64,000 bases of DNA. It comes from Adhaeribacter terrigena (GTDB taxonomy: Bacteria > Bacteroidota > Bacteroidia > Cytophagales > Hymenobacteraceae). A program made the position numbers and the translations under genes. Below the pieces are notes generated by a model. It was given only the letters and a program-made list of their open reading frames with translations, was not told where the DNA came from and made no database searches. Below, in pieces: positions 61,401 through 64,000 of the stretch. Position 1 is the first letter of the stretch. Every line of letters starts with the position of its first letter. Location of the stretch: NCBI RefSeq assembly GCF_016623615.1, contig NZ_JAEHFX010000003.1:248001-312000 (forward strand), in the 5' to 3' direction.

Positions 61401-64000
61401 CGAAATACGTTTTAGAAGTCTGAAGCACCGGCGTGGTAAAGGTCGGTCCGGTATAAAGCAGGTTTCCGTCAGTCAGAGCATCGTACCATTCATAGCGCAC
61501 CGCGTTACTGCTTTGAGCAGTTAAGGTAGCAGCAGTGCCGGGACAGATCGTCTGATTTGCTACAACCGGTACAGCAGGCAGCGCATTTACAGTGATCACT
61601 TTCACATCAGAAACCTGACAGTTGCCGTTGCCATAAGTATACGTTAGCGTGTAAACGCCCGGAGTATTTGCCGTGAAAGTTCCGTTGGCTTTTACCAGAC
61701 TGCTGCCGCTCCAGATTCCGCCGGCCGGCAAACCTTTCAGCAAAACGCTAGGGTTTTGGGCACAAAAAGTCGTGTCGTTCCCGGCATTCGCAACGGGCAT
61801 GGAAACAACCGTGATTTTTTTCGAAGCCGAAGCAAAGCAGCCGTTCGCGTTTGTGTAGTGATAAATAACGTTGTAAATGCCCGTAGCAGAACCCAGAAAG
61901 AAACCGCTGGTGCTGATATTCTGACCAATCCAGCTTCCGCCTTTCGGAAAACCTTGCAATTGCAAACCTTGCGGCGCGGCACAGATCGTAGTATCATTAC
62001 CGATGTTTACAACCGGTAATGGCAAAACTTCAATTTTAATCGTTTTAGTAGCCGTACATCCAGCTACGGTATCGATGGCAGTAACGGAGTAAGTTGTAGT
62101 AACGCTTGGGTTGGCAATAACAGTAGCACCCGAAGTTGTGTTTAAGCCAGCGGCCGGCGACCAGGAATAAATAGCAGCACCGCTTGCCGTAAGCGTGGTA
62201 GTTTGTTGCCCGATGCAAATAGAAGTTCTCGTAGCAGCAATATGCAACGGAATGGCAGGTTTTACCACTACAGTGTATTGCACCGTGTCGGAGCAACCGG
62301 TAAGCGCATTCGTACCAACAATATTATAAGTAGTGGTTACTGTCGGATTTGCCGAAACAAGATTGCCGGTAGTTTTATTCAGGCCGGTTGCCGGAAACCA
62401 TTTGTAAGAATTCGCCCCGGAAGCCGTTAAAATAGCCGAACCTTGACCGCTACAAATAGCCGCTACCGAAGATTGTACCGTAATTTTTGGCGCCGGATTG
62501 ATGGTAATGGTTTGCGTATCGGGCTTGGAAAATCCGCAGGCATTGGCCGCTTGCAGTATCACCTGGTAAACTCCCGGCTGGGCAAATTTGATTTCCGGAT
62601 ACTGACTGGAAACCGAAGTGCCGTTTACGAACTGATAATTATGATTTCCCAGAACATTCCACTGGTAAATAGTAATCGGGCTGCTGGTTTTAAAGGATGG
62701 TTTATGCGCCAGATTTGCCGGCGAAAAAGTAACGGTCTGGCTGATACAATACTCCTGCGCAGCCGGTAATGAAACTTCCGGAGTGCTTCCTATTATAATG
62801 GTAGTATCTGAAGTGGCAATCTGGCCGCAATAATTCCGGGAAGTGAGTTTTATCGTGTAGCTCCCGGCTTTGGTAAAAATAAGTTCCGGGTTCAAAGAAA
62901 CGCTATCGGAATTGGTATTAAAACTCCAGCCTTGTTTGGGAAAGATAACCCAGTTATAAGTCAGGTCCGGGCTAACGAATTTATTCTGCAAAACCACGTG
63001 CGCGGGTGCGCAGTTGGTGGGGGGGAATTTTACCTGAAAAGCTGCCTGGGGCAGATCTTTCACAATTAGCGTTTTGGCAATTGAATCGGCAGTACATTTG
63101 GCTCCGGAACCGCGTGGGGTTACAATCAGCTGAATAATGTAATTACCAGCCTGCGTAAAGTTCAGCATAGGCTGCGCCGAAGCATTATTGGTGCCATTTG
63201 TAAAGTTCCAGCCGGTTGCCGGTTTAATGATCCACGCACGCGTAAATCCGGTTGCCATTGTCCCCGTTGCATTGGCATTAAAACCGCCGTTCGAAAAATC
63301 AGTTAGTTGAACCGGCGAATTCACGCAGGCAATGCTGTCCGGGTTCATCAGGAAATCTGCTTTGGGCGTAGCCGAGATCCGGATTCCGCCAACCGTAGCC
63401 GGAGTGGTGCCGCAGGGGTTGGTAGCAAAAGCAGTCAGGGTAAAAGCGTTGCCCGGTTTCCCCATTGCCGATTTGGTAAAGGTATGGGTAATGGTTTTAG
63501 GTAAGTTCGCGTGCGTAAAATGCATCGCCGGGGTGCCATCATCGAACTGAAAAGAGTAAACCGTAGATGGTGTATTTCCAAAGGTATTAATAATATCGAA
63601 AGTGAACGTGGCCGGAGCGCAGTCATTCGTGTTTCCCTGGCTGGCTACCCCGAAACTTGGGTTTGAACCATTAAAAACGAGGTATTTTTGGGTGGAAGTA
63701 CAGCCAGCGGCGTTGGAAACCGTTAAAGTGAGATTGAATGAACCCGGTAAAACATACGTATGCGTGGCCGTGGTGAAATTGCTGCCGTACACGTTTGCCG
63801 AACCATCGCCCCAATCAATAGCATATTGGGTGTTGGTGGCTTTGGTTTTGGAACTGTTTTCTACTGTTAAATTGAAATTCGCCGTGCTAAGGGAATAAGT
63901 ACAATTCATGAAATTATTCACCGTATCCTGCAAAGCTGCATCGGGTGCACCCAGAACGGAAACGGTTATTGGTGCAGCGGTAGCTTTACATCCCAGGGCA
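58411..64000 (-). CDS. Giant cell-surface adhesin with PKD, Ig-like and WFRR repeats and CHU_C tail; 5' end beyond window
   Basis: The reading frame is open to base 64000, so the 5' end lies outside; the TTG near 63933 is not the start. From N to C: several PKD-type domains (about 62400-64000), CxxC-containing Ig-like repeats (about 61570-62500), three [15 protein letters not shown]-type domains, six copies of a 95-residue repeat ending [12 protein letters not shown] (59165-61090), a late Ig-like/PKD module ([35 protein letters not shown]), and the CHU_C gliding-motility C-terminal domain ([36 protein letters not shown]). It should be secreted by T9SS (type B tail) and attached or moved on the surface. 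Confidence 0.9.
   Translation of the reverse strand, partial: [1862 protein letters not shown]
59165..61090 (-). repeat. Array of six 95-residue WFRR repeats in the adhesin
   Basis: Five repeats are contiguous (59165-60570) and the sixth (60815-61090) is separated by one Ig-like domain. DNA phrases such as CGGCGGAACCAGGTAGTTTG recur about every 285 bases (59222, 60060, 60350, 60870). Two repeats have a Cys-to-Tyr change (around 59960 and 59470). Confidence 0.85.
61742..61757. repeat. 16-bp iterated palindrome inside the adhesin
   Basis: AAAACGCTAGGGTTTT is a strict copy in coding sequence. Confidence 0.7.

Noticed and set aside
1914-61757. The iterated palindrome as a simple terminator motif
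   Set aside because: Several strict copies are inside genes (16222, 31704, 61742) and others lie in leaders without a hairpin, so termination cannot be their common role.
58411-64000. Many plus-strand ORFs of 60-110 codons opposite the adhesin gene
   Set aside because: They are antisense shadows of Thr/Gly/Asn-rich repeats; they lack signals and follow the repeat period.
1-64000. tRNA, rRNA, prophage or integron segment
   Set aside because: I saw no cloverleaf in the spacers, no integrase, phage structural gene or transposase.

Overview
The window is a chromosomal segment of a Bacteroidota bacterium, most likely Cytophagales and close to Hymenobacteraceae. The evidence is two proteases with type IX secretion (T9SS) type A sorting tails, a giant adhesin with a gliding-motility (CHU_C) tail followed by a PorP/SprF protein, a DUF4249/TonB-receptor pair, a TamL lipoprotein, and promoter boxes of the Bacteroidota TAnnTTTG type instead of Shine-Dalgarno-rich starts. 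I see no rRNA, tRNA, CRISPR array, insertion sequence or prophage.

Layout. 1-3708: the end of a TonB-dependent receptor, a DUF2911/TPR protein and a YiiX-like cysteine hydrolase. 4059-9287: a five-gene cassette of C39-like protease, RimK-like ATP-grasp ligase, GCS2 ligase, N-formylglutamate amidohydrolase-like protein and class II glutamine amidotransferase. It looks like a small-peptide or amide pathway with no assigned product and is the best candidate for an undescribed system. 9295-26066: housekeeping and envelope genes (membrane glycosyltransferase-like proteins, SlyD-like isomerase, SF1 helicase, MMPL transporter, thyA, GT9, class IV aminotransferase, dprA, MerR regulator) mixed with unknown proteins. 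26323-33541: alaS, gatB, a TlpA-like lipoprotein and small unknowns. 33580-39475: thioesterase, two M43 proteases, pcm. 39569-42630: lipoprotein, polyprenyl sugar transferase, riboflavin synthase. 42740-48133: DUF4249/TonB pair, PAP2, hemF. 48231-53741: fused E1 dehydrogenase, TamL, TrmH-like methyltransferase. 54408-56990: sigma factor, putative anti-sigma factor and outer-membrane protein. 57377-64000: PorP/SprF and the adhesin, which runs off the window.

Two layers of non-coding structure run through the window. The first is a 16-bp near-palindrome, AAAA-SS-N-TA-N-SS-TTTT, with ten strict copies and many near copies, between genes and inside them; chance would give far less than one. The second is a set of AT-rich spacers built from short reiterated words that pair as inverted repeats, plus two REP/MITE-like inverted-repeat elements and solitary half copies. 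Strong intrinsic terminators close most transcription units.
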